A stretch of DNA of 64,000 nucleotides from positions 16,588,698-16,652,697 of the forward strand of contig NW_024881321.1 of the NCBI RefSeq assembly GCF_018691265.1. Direction: 5' to 3'. This document shows positions 40,431-53,508 of this stretch, piece by piece (positions within the stretch are counted from its first letter, which is position 1; each line of letters starts with the position of its first letter). This stretch comes from Tyto alba. Its lineage: Eukaryota; Chordata; Aves; Strigiformes; Tytonidae. The translations under genes and the position numbers were made by a program. The notes under the pieces were generated by a model that had not been told where the DNA came from, ran no database searches, and saw only the letters and a program-made list of their open reading frames with translations.

Positions 40431-42879
40431 AAAGAACATAAAGAGTAAGATGACTATGATTATCTCTGGCAAGGGATACAGTGGAAAATGTGGCTACAGA
40501 CAAACAACACGAGGAATCCAATGAAGTACTTATATGTGGCTTTTATCTCCATAGTATCTGAAACACCTTTGTACCTTTATATGAAGGCCCTTATTCATCA
40601 ATGCACTTAAACTGGCAATTTGACATATATCCAGGAGAGCTAGAAAACTCTAGCCACTGCCTAGTAAGAGAGGGGGTGACTCCTACTACTCGCAGCACAG
40701 GGTTGCAAGAGCTGTTAGCCCCCAAAACACTCCTAAATGCCCAAGTAGTTACTGTGGCTCCAAAAGGAGTTATTCCCCCTACCTTTGCTCCTGACACAAA
40801 TAATGAGGAATTTTTCTTTTTCGTATATAGTTCCAACACTGTGTTCTAATAACAGTTCTTACTTCTTTGCATAAAGATTACCATCTACAAAAGAAGACGT
40901 AGCAAAATCACTGGTGTATAACATGGCTGCCTACTTAAAAATGGAAAGTCACACTGAGAGCACAGTAAGGCAGTGAACTTGGATTTGAAGTGGCTATGAA
41001 TAAGCTTACAGAAGCAATTAAAATATTTGTTTAACATTCCATCTTAAACATTTGCACTCTAGGAAACACTTGTACAAGTCTGGCAGTGATGGTTAGGCTT
41101 CCATCTTCTAGTGAGAGAAATGGTACTCTCTGCTGCTTACAGGGCAATTATTCCGGACATGGCTTGAAAACCCAAAGCTTATGTTAAATGTATATACTAA
41201 CATTCCTATGCTTCATTTTGTATGAACAAGGATTTGTCGAGTGCTGATATACCAAATACTTCCTCAGGGAATTACACTGGACATGGTGTAAGTCTAATTT
41301 AAACCATTATAGGAATATAACATATAAAATACAAAGATCATGAATTTTGATAAATATGGATAAAATTTCTGTTTGCTTCACTGGGATAGGTTGTACCTGG
41401 ACAGGTGTTTTATGGGGACATTCCCCATGAAACTGATTATCCTTATTCTATTGAATGCCAACAGGCAGTTTAATTGAGAAAATATTATCACATGTTCAGT
41501 GTCAAGTAGTTTAATGGTGTTTAACCAGGTGCTAAATAAGTGTCAAATACTGAGCTCCACACTTCTAATATGTATGTTGCAAAGTAAAGATTAAGCAGGT
41601 ATATTTCACATGTATATAACCAGGAATAATTTTTGTACTCAGTAGTGAACAGATAAATTAATAAGTGTACAGGATCTAAACAAGTAGAGCTAGATTCACA
41701 GCTTTACCAACACATGAATATAATTTTATAGGAAATATGCAATGCAAACCCCACCAAATTAGCACGTATAGTTGTAATAGTATTCCATATATTCCTGCAA
41801 ATTTTATGCTTTATATTAATTTACAACAGTGAGCAGTTTGATAAGTAAACCAGTGTAAGAGCTGTATGAGCTTCTTTACACAGCCACATACTTTTACTGT
41901 CACTATCTGTCAGTTCTCTGTTTTGCTACTCTCCTCTGTATCAGGTTTGAAATTGGCTTGTGAACTTTTCCAGAACTTATTCAGAAGCTGCATCACATTA
42001 AAATAACTTTATCATGCCCCCATTTTCTTTTCTATTTAGGTAATGAAACATTATAAAAGTCCGTACCTTGCTGTCTGACTCAGAGCAGCAAATAACAGAA
42101 TGTTTTCCCTCTTATTTTTGTAGTTCAGGATGCTTTAAATGTTGGTAGGCTGCGTAGAAGCTGCTTAAACTCGTCACCCTCCAAAGAATGACTCTTACTT
42201 TCCAAAAACATTTTGGACAATTGAAGAGCCCCTTAATCTTGGCCACCACTTAGGCCGCCTAGTTCTTGTGAGGTTTGTAGTCTGAGCATATGTTTAGCTT
42301 GTTCATAAGCAAAATCTTTGGGCTGCTACAATGCTTGTGAGAAAATATTTAGCTTGCAATAGACTTGGGCTATGCTACCGTATGGGAAAAATAAAAAAAA
42401 CCAACAACTAAGTATATCTTTCAAGGCCTATTTTTATATAGCCTCCTCCAGACAAAAGAATCAACAAGACACTTGCAACAGTGCCATCTGGTGACTCCCA
42501 TACAGTCAGCCTTAATAACAGGATTAATTTTCAACAGTTGTAAACTTGTAGCACAAAAGATACCCACAATAATTAGGAATGTCTTAATTCTAATTTTAAA
42601 GAGTAAAAAACAAATTCATTTACATAGTTGGATACTGTCTGGGGCCAGGGAGGTGATCCAATTACTTTGTATGTTTATAAACAGCAGTCAAAAGAGTAAG
42701 ACATACAAAATTATAGAAAATAAAAATATTAAAATATCACATCACATGTTAATATACACATACTTGGAACTACAAAGAAACTAGTTTTGTACAGTTAAGG
42801 AAAACGGTGGGATGAAGGAAAACTTAAGTAAAAGATCTTTAGTCTAGTCCTATATATTTAAAAATCAGGAGAAACAAGA

Positions 42880-44290
42880 CAAATCCTGGATTAGCACTAA
42901 TATTGTACCATTCTTTTGAAGGGCAACAGTGATGACCTGGGTAACTTAAGGCCAGTAAACATCACAAAAAAACCCAGAGAAAATTAATGGAAAAACTAAT
43001 AAGCTGATTCAATTAATACAAGATTAAAGGAATTAATGTAATTCATGATGGTCAACATGGTTTTGTAGAAAGTAGGTCTTGTTAAATAAAATTTATTTAA
43101 TTCTTTGATGGGATTCTTAGTTTAGTTTATAATGATTTCACTACTCTGTCTGTAACTGCATACTTTTGGACTTTCATAGAGTTTTGACTTCAGAAGACCA
43201 GACAGCCTAAACCATCTCAGTTAAAAACTCCTTTCACTGGAATCAGAAATGGCTCAATATTCCAAAATTCAGTGACATTGTTGAGACTTGATTTAAATAA
43301 GGACAGGACATATACATAAGCACATGCTATGGCCATATTATATAATTCAAGTGCATGCAGAAGCAGGAGCATCCATCCTGATTTTAGCAGGGTACTACAA
43401 GTTTCAGTAGCTGAGCTGATACTTTGTCATTGATAACCCTGAACTAGATGAAAAAAATGTTGCTGATACAGTTTGTAGATTGGACAAAACCTGGCAGAGT
43501 GATAAATGTAAAGTCATGACAAACAGACAGAGGGTTTTGAACTGTTCAGTAAGGTGGACCAATTCAAATTAAATCCAGTTTAACACAGACACGTGAAAAG
43601 CTAAACAAATGGGAACAAGTTGGGCCATACTTGAAAAGTGGAAGCCCACGTTCTGCAAAACAATAACACTACAAAGGATTTAAGGGATATCTAAGAAAGC
43701 ATAGTTCAAAGGGAACTGTGAGTGTGATACTGGAGCAAAACAGTGAATAGGGTAGACCAATCTTATCTCCACACACAGCACAGATGAGATTACTATCAGA
43801 CAGAAAGGAAGGCAAAAAAATAAAAAAAAAAAAAAACAGGCTGAAGAGAAGACCAGAATGAGCACTGGAGAGAAGAAGGAAAATGCTTTACAGAAAGAAA
43901 AATCCTTTCACCTTATCAAAAAGAAGATAGAGTGGTGACTTGATTATAATAGCTCCCTCAGAAGAAAATCCCACAGACTAAGTGTTCTTTAGCTAAGAAG
44001 GAAAAAGCATAACAAGCAGCTCCATACTGAACTCAGGCCAGATAAATTAAAACCAGAAATAAGGCACATAAAGTTTAATAGTGGAGATGATTAACTATGG
44101 AACAAACCAACAAAGGAAGCAGTGGATACACTATCTCTATTAATGTCTTCAACTCAAGAATAAATGTCTTTTTGGATATGCTTTATCTAAACACAAGTTA
44201 TTGAACTCAATAGAAAGGCTGTTGGGTGAAATTCAAAGGCTTGTGAAATACAGGAAGTCAGAGTAGATGATCTAATGGGAATATTTGCAA
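42880..44290 (+). mobile_element. Ancient CR1-type LINE, longer ORF2-to-3'-end relic
   Basis: Begins near GATGACCTGGGTAACTTAAG and GGCCAGTAAACATCAC (reverse-transcriptase region) and continues through GGTCAACATGGTTTTGTAG and GATAAATGTAAAGTCATGAC. It ends with GATGATTAACTATGGAACAA, TAAATGTCTTTTTGGATATG, GGTGAAATTCAAAGGCTTGT and GTCAGAGTAGATGATCTAAT. The middle (about 43.1-43.3 kb) diverges or contains an insertion. All frames are interrupted. Confidence 0.85.
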
Positions 44291-44539
44291 AGACTAATCT
44301 TAGCCTCAGGATACTAGTCTCCTTGGGTTACCTCTTCAGTCAATAGAGAGTTTTCTTTAGAGAGCAATTCAGAGACGAAGAATAACTTTACTGCTCTGAT
44401 TTGCCCCTTTCGACCAAGAGTTTGCCTCTCTCCACTGACTGCAGAGAAAAACAGAGGTTTAAGGATAGTTGAAATATTCAGGCTTTTTCACTAAAATACC
44501 ACCATCCTAAGGCATAAAATTACAATATTATTAAATGTT

Positions 44540-44690
44540 TGGGGAAGGACTTAATTGGTGAACTGTGGGAAGGACGGGGACTGGGATGGGGACAGCTCTC
44601 TTTTCACTAATTAACCCTTGATAACCTAATCTGATTATGCTGGGAGCTACAAATTGTCCCTGAGAGATCATAATTTAAAAAAAGAGGCTG
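44540..44690. promoter_or_regulatory. Candidate conserved non-coding element (desert)
   Basis: GGACTTAATTGGTGAACTGT, then CACTAATTAACCCTTGATAA and CCTAATCTGATTATGCTGGG: closely spaced homeodomain cores in a short non-repetitive stretch just right of an old CR1 relic. Confidence 0.3.
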
Positions 44691-47600
44691 AAGATTAACA
44701 TGGCACTTCTCTTCCACTCCCTTAAATATCCTACTTTAGGAAATCTCCATCTTTCCTCCGTTCCCCTCATTTTGGAGACCACAGACAGGCAACAGATCCA
44801 GAAATATATTTGGTGGACAGAAATGAGCTCTTGGTCAGTGGCCAGGTAGGAAAATTCATCCTGCCTCTACTTTCTCTTTTCACTACTGGAAATGGTAAGA
44901 GTTGTCTCATCTCACTTCTTACCTAATCTACCACATCTAATAAATGTGGCTATTTATATGGTATTTATTTTAAATGACGGTGTTACTATGGTACTGGTAT
45001 ATCCTCACCAGGGTGGCATATCTTCCTACACTACAGTTAGCGTATGTGCCACCCTTATCTTGATTGTGCCTTCTTGTCTTAAACGTTGTATATTGCTAAC
45101 TGCCAGAAAGTACATAAACACCAAAAAGAAAAAGCTGAAGTGGCTATCAACTACAGAGGGTTGCATAACTTCCTTTGGTGCGGTTTCTAAGACAGTTTGT
45201 GTATATTTTATTACTCTGAATTAAAGCAAAAAGATGCCACTACAGATTTGCTATGCTGAAAACTCTCCCTGTTGTGGTTATTTTACTACTGGTGTATCCC
45301 ATTTGAGTACAGTTAAATGCATAAAATACAAAATGTTAAGTGCTTAAACCTCAGTTCTCTCTTTTGTGAGCCAAAATCATGCAATCAATAGCACGTTTTT
45401 TTATGCTTCCTTCTAGTTTTAAAATGTTTTTTAAAATAAATCAAAAGGTTGAATTACACCAATCCTTCATTAAACTGGAAATTGAGCCTAAAATAGTATT
45501 TATTAGAATCCATGCAAAACTAACAGTTATTTTACAAAGCAGCAGCAGTGGTTGCAAATGTTTGTCTGCCATCTAGTGGAATATGCAATAGTTTTCAGTA
45601 ATATATATATATATATTTATCCTATTCCTTTGTGTTTTACAAATATTGTAAGTTCTTTAAAAAATTAATTTCAGAAGTATGAAAAGCATGAAGGATAATG
45701 GTACCATCCTCATAAAATTCTTCAACAAACTTTAATTGATGTAAAGACAAAATAGTCATATTTGTAGATGCAAAGGTCTGTAGCAAATCACGTTGTGTCA
45801 GCTGATTATCACAGAAGCTGGGATAGAAAAAGACGAATATGTTGAAAACAGGGCAAAACTGTTTTTTCTTCAGCCTGAGGATTTTTCCTAGAGATTTTCT
45901 TGCCAAAGCTAAACATACAGATGCCAAATGAGACTTGGATACATAGTATTTGACACAGCACATGACAGTAATACTAAAAAGCAAATAAAACTTGTATTTT
46001 AGGATGAATAATATTTTGGAATGAAGGACATCCCTGATATTTATGTGATAACTCTGCACACAAGATTGGCATACCTATGCCAATATATTGGATACCTACA
46101 CTTCACACTGTAACACTCTAAAAGTATTTTAAGGATACAGAAATACAGAAGTTTGTGCACCAGGACAAGGAGCAGATTTGGCCATGCAGAACATTGTGCA
46201 ACTCCATTCTCTCTGATAGTCGTGCACATATTAGGACCAATCAAAATATTTTTATCAAAACTGTTTCCAGGAGAAAAATGTGTTGCCAAGAAAACTCTTT
46301 ATTGAATAGTGCCTGATTATCTTGGGGAAATATTGTAGAAATGATTGCTGAAAAATTGGAAGACATTGAAGCCTGACCCCCCTCTAAAGAGAGAATTAAA
46401 ACTGAGGGGAAAGGAGAGAGGAAAATGGTGAATTGGGGCAGACGTAGTTGGCAGAAAACCCAACTCACAGATGAGAAATGGGAGCACAACACGTAGAATG
46501 AATGACTAATTATAACACTACTGAACAAAAACATTTGGAGCTTTAGTAAAATTATTTTCCTTTTTTATTTTAATTATTGTTACTTTTTAAATATTTTGAT
46601 GAATAAAATGAAAAACCTATTTTAACTAGAGTGCCCTCCCATGAGAATGCTAAAGGATCTGCCCGAACAAAATCATGTCTTTATGTTCTCCATTCAGTCA
46701 CAGTTAAGAGGAACAATGCCCATATATGTTGGTTCATGTCCTGTATTGCCATTTCACTAACTTCATTAACTTCAATAAAACTTCACAGGGTGCAAGTCAA
46801 TACTGAATTTGGCACAACACATCTAAAAATGGAACAGCTGCTGCAAAGTCATCTGACCAGCGCATACAGAGAGCCACTGATTGACTAAGACTGGCAGCTT
46901 TATTACTGATGTCGTTCTTCACAGTAAAATGCATAGCCCGAGATACCATGCTAAAAATATAGGCCAGATTATCAGTCTGTGTATGCGCCATAGATATTTT
47001 TCTGCCTTCACTGTGAGTGCATTTGTCACAGAACATAGGAATAAATAGCTGTGCATGTACCTTGCTGAGTTGTTCCTATGCCTGAGATGATTGATTTCAC
47101 CTGAACAGTGAAGCTAAACAAAACATTCTTGAATTAGAAAAGCACTTGATCGGAAAAGAGCCCAAGTTTTATTTCACCCTGTATCCCTGTACATACAATA
47201 TCCTATACAATTCAGACTGTATCTTGTATTTTCCCTAAGAGAATAGAGATGCTTCTTTTAGTATGTCCTAGGAAACGTTTGGCCAGGTATTTTTCTTTGC
47301 ATATTTACTTCAAAATGTGTAAGATCAGCATACGATTCTCCTTTAAATCCCTCATTAAATTTTATGTATGACAGAGTACTGTATTTGCAAGTGATTAATA
47401 TTTTTCCTTAACTTTTCTCTTGCAGCATTTACATCTCATAAAGTCTTGACCTTTATATGTAAGGTGCATATTATTGTAACATCCTGGGGTTTTCACAGCT
47501 GTTAAACCACAAACAGTAAATAACCACCTGTGGCTCATGACTGGCTTTGAGTTCAACACAAGTTCACTGGTCACAGGAATGAGACTATTTCTCTGTCCTT

Positions 47601-50029
47601 GATTAGCTGTACCCTCCCAAAATTGTAATTCATCCTGTTCACAATCATCTGCCCCTGTAAACTGGCTTGGGAACAAAACCAGAAGGTGTACCAAGCAGCT
47701 TTCCGAGGAGGCAAGAAGAAATGTCATGAGGAGCTTTTCTGGGAGCCTGGGGAAGTGGGATGGAGCAATAGCTGATGACTCAGCTCCTTCAAGTACTGTC
47801 CTCACAAGCTGCGCCAGCGGGCAGCGATGGCAGAGGGTTGGGCGGCCCCACTCTTACCACTGCCAGCTTCAAGGCCAAAAAACCACTGGAACGGCCCAAA
47901 ATGGTTTAGCTCGGCCATCCCAGGCTTTCCTTGGATGAGAGTTCCCCTCACTCAGCCTGGCCGCACCTCCCTGGCTGGGGTGGTGGGTCAGTCCCGGGCA
48001 GCCGGGCCCTTCCCTGATGGACCCCCAGGGCGGCCCTGGCCTGTGCAGTACCCTGGCACAGCAGCAGCATTGCTCAGAGTACTTAATAAACAATCCCATC
48101 TGCTTCAACAAAGTCTTGCTGTTAAAGGGACTGAACCTGTGGGTGGGGAGAAGGGCAATATGACCACCTCTTAACCCTAGTCTCGCTTACTTGTACCTCC
48201 TGTCTATTACATAGGAAGATAACTCTTACCTGTTGGTATCCTCAAGCATAACAATTTTGTACCAGGTGTACAAATAAAATAATCAAATAAAATCAAGCTG
48301 GGACATCCCTCAGCGTTGTCACCCTCTCATGGTGTCCTTCCCCACTCAGGGGTCCTCCCAGCAGTTCCCTTGGGGAACCTCAGCAGGGCCAAGCACCGCA
48401 ACTTCCACTCCCCCATTTTCCATCTCCTTCACTGGAAGTTACATTCGAGCGTTAAAACTCCCACACACCCACATGATAACACCACTGAGATCTTTTCGAG
48501 ATCCATTTTCACGAGCTGGTCTCTCCTTACATGGAAGAATTGGAGGTGATAAAACAGGAATATTTATAAAGTGATAATAAAAGTGCCTAGGCTCAATATA
48601 TTCCAGATTGCCAGTTCAGATAATTAATAGTTGTGTTGTTTGAATTTTTTTATCAGGTAACATTTAAATGTTTTGAAAACTGGGCTTCCATTTATCTTAC
48701 TGACAGAAACAACACAGATATTCATCCTAAATATTCCTAATAATTCCTCTGCAGTCAGAAGGAACTGCTACAGGCAGCATGTCTGACACACTGCAGAGAG
48801 GTATTACAGACTTTTCCCCAGAAACTGGATTAAACCATGTCTTTTAGAAGTATTCTTAATTTCATTTTAACATCAAGCAGTAGTCAGTTTGACATTTCCC
48901 TACTATGCCATGTCAAAGTTTACTTACCTTTACTCCTGGGAACTTGCACCTTATTTTTAAGGTATGATTTGTCTAATACCAGCCACTGGATCTGGTATGT
49001 TTTCTGTCATGTTGAAAAGATGTAGCCACAAGAATTCCTTCTATGTTCAAGAGCATACCATGGCCACTATGTATCTTCCCAAATTCTCTTTGGGAACCTG
49101 CACATTCCTGAATTCTTTGACCTCATGAGGCTTGCTCTTCAGTCCCAAAACAGTTTTATGGCTTTCATTTAAATTACCTTTGTGTAAACTTTCTAGAAGT
49201 ATAAACTGGGCCTGGAAGCAGTAATCAGGCAGCATTATGGTTTTATGTCACTATTTCTACTTGGTAAACTTATTTTCTGTATCTGACAGGCACTCTTCCT
49301 ACAACTTCACAAAATCCTCACAGTAAAGTAGCTGTTTATGATGCTTCAAAAATCCTTCTCAATTTACCGTTTCTTAAGAACTGAGATTTTGGTTTTTACA
49401 TTTTTAAAGGTACGGGGTTTCTTTTCAAATTTTACTCCCAAGGTAACAAGACGGCAAAACAGGTAACAACACAGTACATTCGTATTTTTACTGAACGATG
49501 CCAATGTTGTGCTTTAAGTGAAAACTGTCCTGAATAAGTTGAGGTATACTACATCAACATCTCACATGTAAACCCATAAATAATAAAAAGATTAGCCCAC
49601 TGATATTTCCACCAAAAAAAAATGTTCAAATGGAACCGAGAACATTTTTTTTGTCTTTCATTGCTGACAAAATCTCAACTTCACTGGTCCACTGTTCGCT
49701 CTTGCTGATGCTACACGACTGGTCTTCAATTCTGTTACCACCTTTGCTCTTTCAAACACTCCCTAATGTTAAGATGGAATCCTCAGGATCATGTTTGTCT
49801 TTTCTAATACTCCATGACCTCCTGTAAAGTTATTTTCTTAAGTTTATATTTCCAAAATATAATTAGACAGTTACAAATGTTAGGGATCCTGACAGTTACC
49901 TAGAATGTCATGCTCTCTGCAGGACTGCATTCATGATTGTGCTTAAGCTCTCACACCTGTGCTATATGTGACACTAAAGATTGTCAGTATAAGAACGAGA
50001 AACTAAGTGGTAGGCAGGACTGCATTTTA
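44691..50029. other. Intergenic, mostly unrecognised
   Basis: No supported gene. Frames of 110-140 codons (44892-45224 plus, 45637-46059 minus, 47395-47805 minus) have no recognisable domains. Includes the GC-rich island at 47.7-48.5 kb. Confidence 0.55.
47720..48480. other. GC-rich island in the desert, origin unclear
   Basis: Markedly GC-richer than its neighbours (for example GGGCAGCCGGGCCCTTCCC and CCCCCAGGGCGGCCCTGGCC near 47997-48040), with short open frames on both strands. It contains AATAAA-type hexamers near 48083 and 48274. The composition resembles an inserted LTR or SINE-like element more than a gene, but I recognise no termini or family. Confidence 0.4.
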
Positions 50030-51030
50030 TTCACAATCACGGAAAAGGAATGGGAATACTCAGTTCCTGCCACAGGTCAGCATGAGTGGTACTCTGCAGA
50101 GTCTTTGTTAGGTTGTGTGCTGCCTGACCTATTCATAATTATCATCCAAAAAGGGACAAAGCAACAAAATTTGCCGAAGATGAAGTTAGTGATCACTTTA
50201 GACTTTAGTTAGTAAGACTACTGGCAAACTGTGAAGAACTGCAGGAAGATATGTAAGACTGATTAAGAAATACAATGTCAGATGCAATTCAGCATAGATA
50301 AATAAAAAATTATACACATGGAGATAAACAACCATAGTTTCACCTGGAAAAATAGCCTCTGAGCTTAGCATTATCTCTCAAGACTAAGATCCTGTGGTTA
50401 CGATAGATAACGCCAGGAAAAGAGCTCAGTGCTCAATTCAGATTTAAAAGGTCAAGTATTAGGAATTACTAGGAAAGGAATAAAGAACATGAAAGTAAAC
50501 AGGCCAGTACTTAACTACATGTCTAATGCCGCATGCAGTTTTGATTCCCTTCTCAGAATATACGAGACCCAGAAAAGTTGCAAAGCACAATAAATGCAGA
50601 AGATATTCCATGCCTTTGGCTACTCAAGGAATATTTTAACTAATGCATTTTAGTTTAGAAGAAGAAATTTAAAGGTGAATGTTATATATCTGCAGAACCA
50701 TGACTGGCACACACATGGTAGGTAGAAGCTTACTATGCAGGAAATTTTAAATTAAGCTAGTAAAAATCAGATTCAAAATCAACAAGCGACAATTCTTTAT
50801 GCAACAGACATCAATTGATAAAAGCTGCTGTTATTCAGGAGGCCTATACAGTCCAAGGGAAACTGGACAAGTACTGGAAAAAGAAGCACTGGGGATTACT
50901 AAATCAACAAACCACATGATGTTCAGGAAAGCCTGGAATAGAAGACACTTGGAAGCTAGGAGAACACATACGGAAAAGAACCAAATGTGCTTACATTGTT
51001 CTTATCCTTCCTCAGGCAGCTGCTTTTGAC
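50030..51030 (+). mobile_element. Ancient CR1-type LINE fragment
   Basis: The CTACATGTCTAATGCCGCAT, GCAGTTTTGATTCCCTTCTC and AAAAGTTGCAAAGCACAATA stretches align in order with the CR1 reverse-transcriptase 3' region, and the right end resembles the element's terminal region (TGTGCTTACATTGTTCTTAT). Decay is advanced, and the left limit is uncertain. Confidence 0.7.
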
Positions 51031-52954
51031 TACAAAAGAGGCTATTGTGTTAGAAAAAATCTTTGCTCAGGACCTGGACAGCTAGTCCTGTTATGTTTGT
51101 CTTTTCATGAGTTCCAAAAGCATGTAAGGAGCCCAGAAGAAAAGCATGTGCTGTTTGCTTGGCTTCTTAGTTAAATGTAGTAGAAGGTGGTGTGTGTCAA
51201 ATGCAGCCAAGGCTTCTCAGCCATCAATGGTAAGCCCGAGTGCTCATGTTCACATAATGGCGATGCTAATAGCAGGAGATTTATTTTATTGCAGAGAAAC
51301 ATTTCCAGTATGAAACTCCCTACTAGAGGAATTTTCTTTTTTTTTTTTTTTTTTTTTACCAAGAGGAAGAAAAAAAATATTTCGTGTATTTGTTCTGGAT
51401 GGTACCCCAAATCAAAAGCAATTAGGACTTCTGTTACACCAACTCCTAAGCACATGTGTTCCACACAGTATTTTGAAAGAAACTTTGCCAAGTACACTGA
51501 AGAAAAATATACAGACTTTCCAGGTAACCACAGATCTACCAGTTTTAAGGAACATGTCCTTCCTGCTTTCAGCCCATGTATGTTAAATATTCAACCTTAA
51601 GGTTTGCATTTCATTTTGTAAATACGAACTTCTAAGTATAACCAATGTTACCATCTAGTTCACTGTAATAATAAAAATGATGCATTTTTAGTTTTATATA
51701 CATGAAACCAGGTGTTTGAACGTCAAAACCATGCCCTGCTTCTATAATTCTGCATAATAAATGGTCTACCAGCAAATGTCTAAGTGCATAAAAACTGTAA
51801 GCTTATTGATGGTAAAATAGTAGGTGCAACCTACCGAACAGATCAAGAATTATATATAAACGTTGTTCTTATATTGCATTTGCCAGCTGGTTTTAAGCAT
51901 TTAAGAGCTAATTGGCAATTGGTGTTGATCTGACCTGATGTTTTCATGATCTTTTACTGAGTTTTCAAACTTCCTAGGATAAATTTTATCAAGGTATCCC
52001 TAGTATGAAGGGATATAGACAATGTTTTCAAAAAGCATTACTCTCAGTATTCAGAAGTTATAAATCTGGGGTAACACCACCAATTTACAACTGATTTTAA
52101 GTGTTCGTGAGTGAACAAAATGTTGCCATTTAAAAATCCCCCCCCAACTCAGTTATCCAGAAGTTTTCACAGCACCCTCCTGGAATGATTTTTTTGGCCA
52201 GGCTAACTAGAAATAATGGTAAGCAGTTTGGTGTAATATAAATATTTTTCTATTTTCTCTGCCAGCAATATGGTGTATTTAGCCTTCTCCATCGCCTTTT
52301 GTAGAGCTATGATCTCAAGTACATATGATGTAAATTCTTAAAAGCAGAAAGAACTTTTTCTCTGCACAAATATAATGTTTGGCTTAAGTAAGATCCAAGG
52401 TTCATTTCCAGATGTGCTCCACCCTATTAACTTTGGAGGTTATTTGAGGTCCCATTAACACTACACCTTGAAACCATGCTAACCAAAAAATTGAAGAAGC
52501 TTTAACAGCAGCAGATGATGAACACACAAGAAACCATTTTCTTATGAAGTAGAATCCCTGGATGCAAATGTATTTACTGGAAAGTAACATGATAAACAGT
52601 TTACTGTATATACTACAAACACCTGCTTTGGCATCAGTGAAGATTCCTAGTGCTGAATGAGGAGACATTCCTATACCAAACAACTGCTTAAGACTCATTG
52701 AGTCCCATCATCCACATCCAATAATTCTCATATGTGCTTTGACTATGCATTAATAATTCAGCCTTAATATTTTTAGGTCTAGTACTCAGAACAAATGTAG
52801 CCTCTGAACTCCATAAAATATTCCATCTAGAATTTAAATTTTCACACATTTCTGCATGGATAACAAGTTCCTTTGTTATTAAAGTTAAAAAAAAAAAAAA
52901 CAACAAACAAACAAACATTTTTTCCAGCAATTTGAATCAAAAGGACAATTCATT
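51031..52954. other. Intergenic between old CR1 and the MZT1 3' end
   Basis: Unique AT-rich sequence. The first few hundred bases left of the MZT1 poly(A) site could belong to a longer 3' UTR isoform. Contains the poly(T) tract at 51337. Confidence 0.5.
51337..51357. repeat. Poly(T) tract, 21 bases
   Basis: T run preceded by ATTTTC and followed by ACCAAGAGG. Confidence 0.9.
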
Positions 52955-53484
52955 ACTTACGTTATCAAAAGTGCTTTATTTCTTACTTTCGGATTGAGAC
53001 TTAAGTCACTACTCATACTCTAATTAAATAAAGTCAGGATGGGCTTCATTTCCATCTCGTCCATAAACAATACTAAAATTGTAATTTTTCATCAAAGCAA
53101 GAGATAAAAACCAGGATATATTATCAGTTCTAAAGGATGCATTTACAAGCTATACTCATTATAATAATATTCATTGCTACACACTAGTAAATTCAGCAAG
53201 TGTGCAGTACCTGACACTGTTTGAAAAATACTGGATGCCAAAGAAGAGCAATTGCAGTATATTCACAAATAGTTCACAAAAATAGGAGGTAATGAGATTA
53301 TTGGTAAACTTATTAAAAAACTCTTCAAATCTATTCTATATATCATCCTTTACAAAAAACTTATAGAAATATCCTGAAAGCTTTGCACACACACTTATTT
53401 CACTTTTTTCTGAATAATGGCAATCTTCAAAGCCTCTGTTAACTTTAACGTGGCATTCTTCTCACACAGAAATCTTCTCCCTTA
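52955..53484 (-). other. MZT1: MZT1 3' UTR and probable poly(A) site
   Basis: An AATAAA hexamer in MZT1 sense lies at 52975-52980. It is followed about 50-60 nt on by a T/GT-rich stretch (TTTG repeats, then poly-T in transcript sense, about 52860-52915), which is the usual layout of a cleavage site. The end near 52955 is inferred from these signals. Longer isoforms using sites further left cannot be excluded. Confidence 0.5.
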
Positions 53485-53508
53485 TCAGCCTGTCATATTT
53501 TCAGCAGC
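53485..53508 (-). CDS. MZT1: MZT1 coding exon 3 (C-terminus and stop)
   Basis: The acceptor TTTCTGTTTCTAG is followed by codons for AAENMTG and a TGA stop at 53485-53487. The human protein ends AAENMTS, so only the last residue differs. The exon is mostly 3' UTR beyond the stop. Confidence 0.93.
   Translation of the reverse strand, partial: AAENMTG

Larger units (their letters stand above)
33801..42879. other. Intergenic, mostly unrecognised
   Basis: Very AT-rich, many A/T runs. Contains the CNE candidate at 36.1-36.5 kb and the possible LINE relic at 39.9-40.4 kb. At 40591-40849 both strands stay open for 82 codons with no family match. Confidence 0.55.

Noticed and set aside
40591..40849. 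82-codon frames open on both strands
   Set aside because: Opposing frames over the same bases with no family match; treated as chance or repeat-derived.
45637..46059. 140-codon minus-strand frame
   Set aside because: No recognisable motif and hydrophobic AT-driven composition.
47395..47805. 136-codon minus-strand frame near the GC-rich island
   Set aside because: No recognisable domain; it crosses the compositional boundary of the island, which argues against a real exon.
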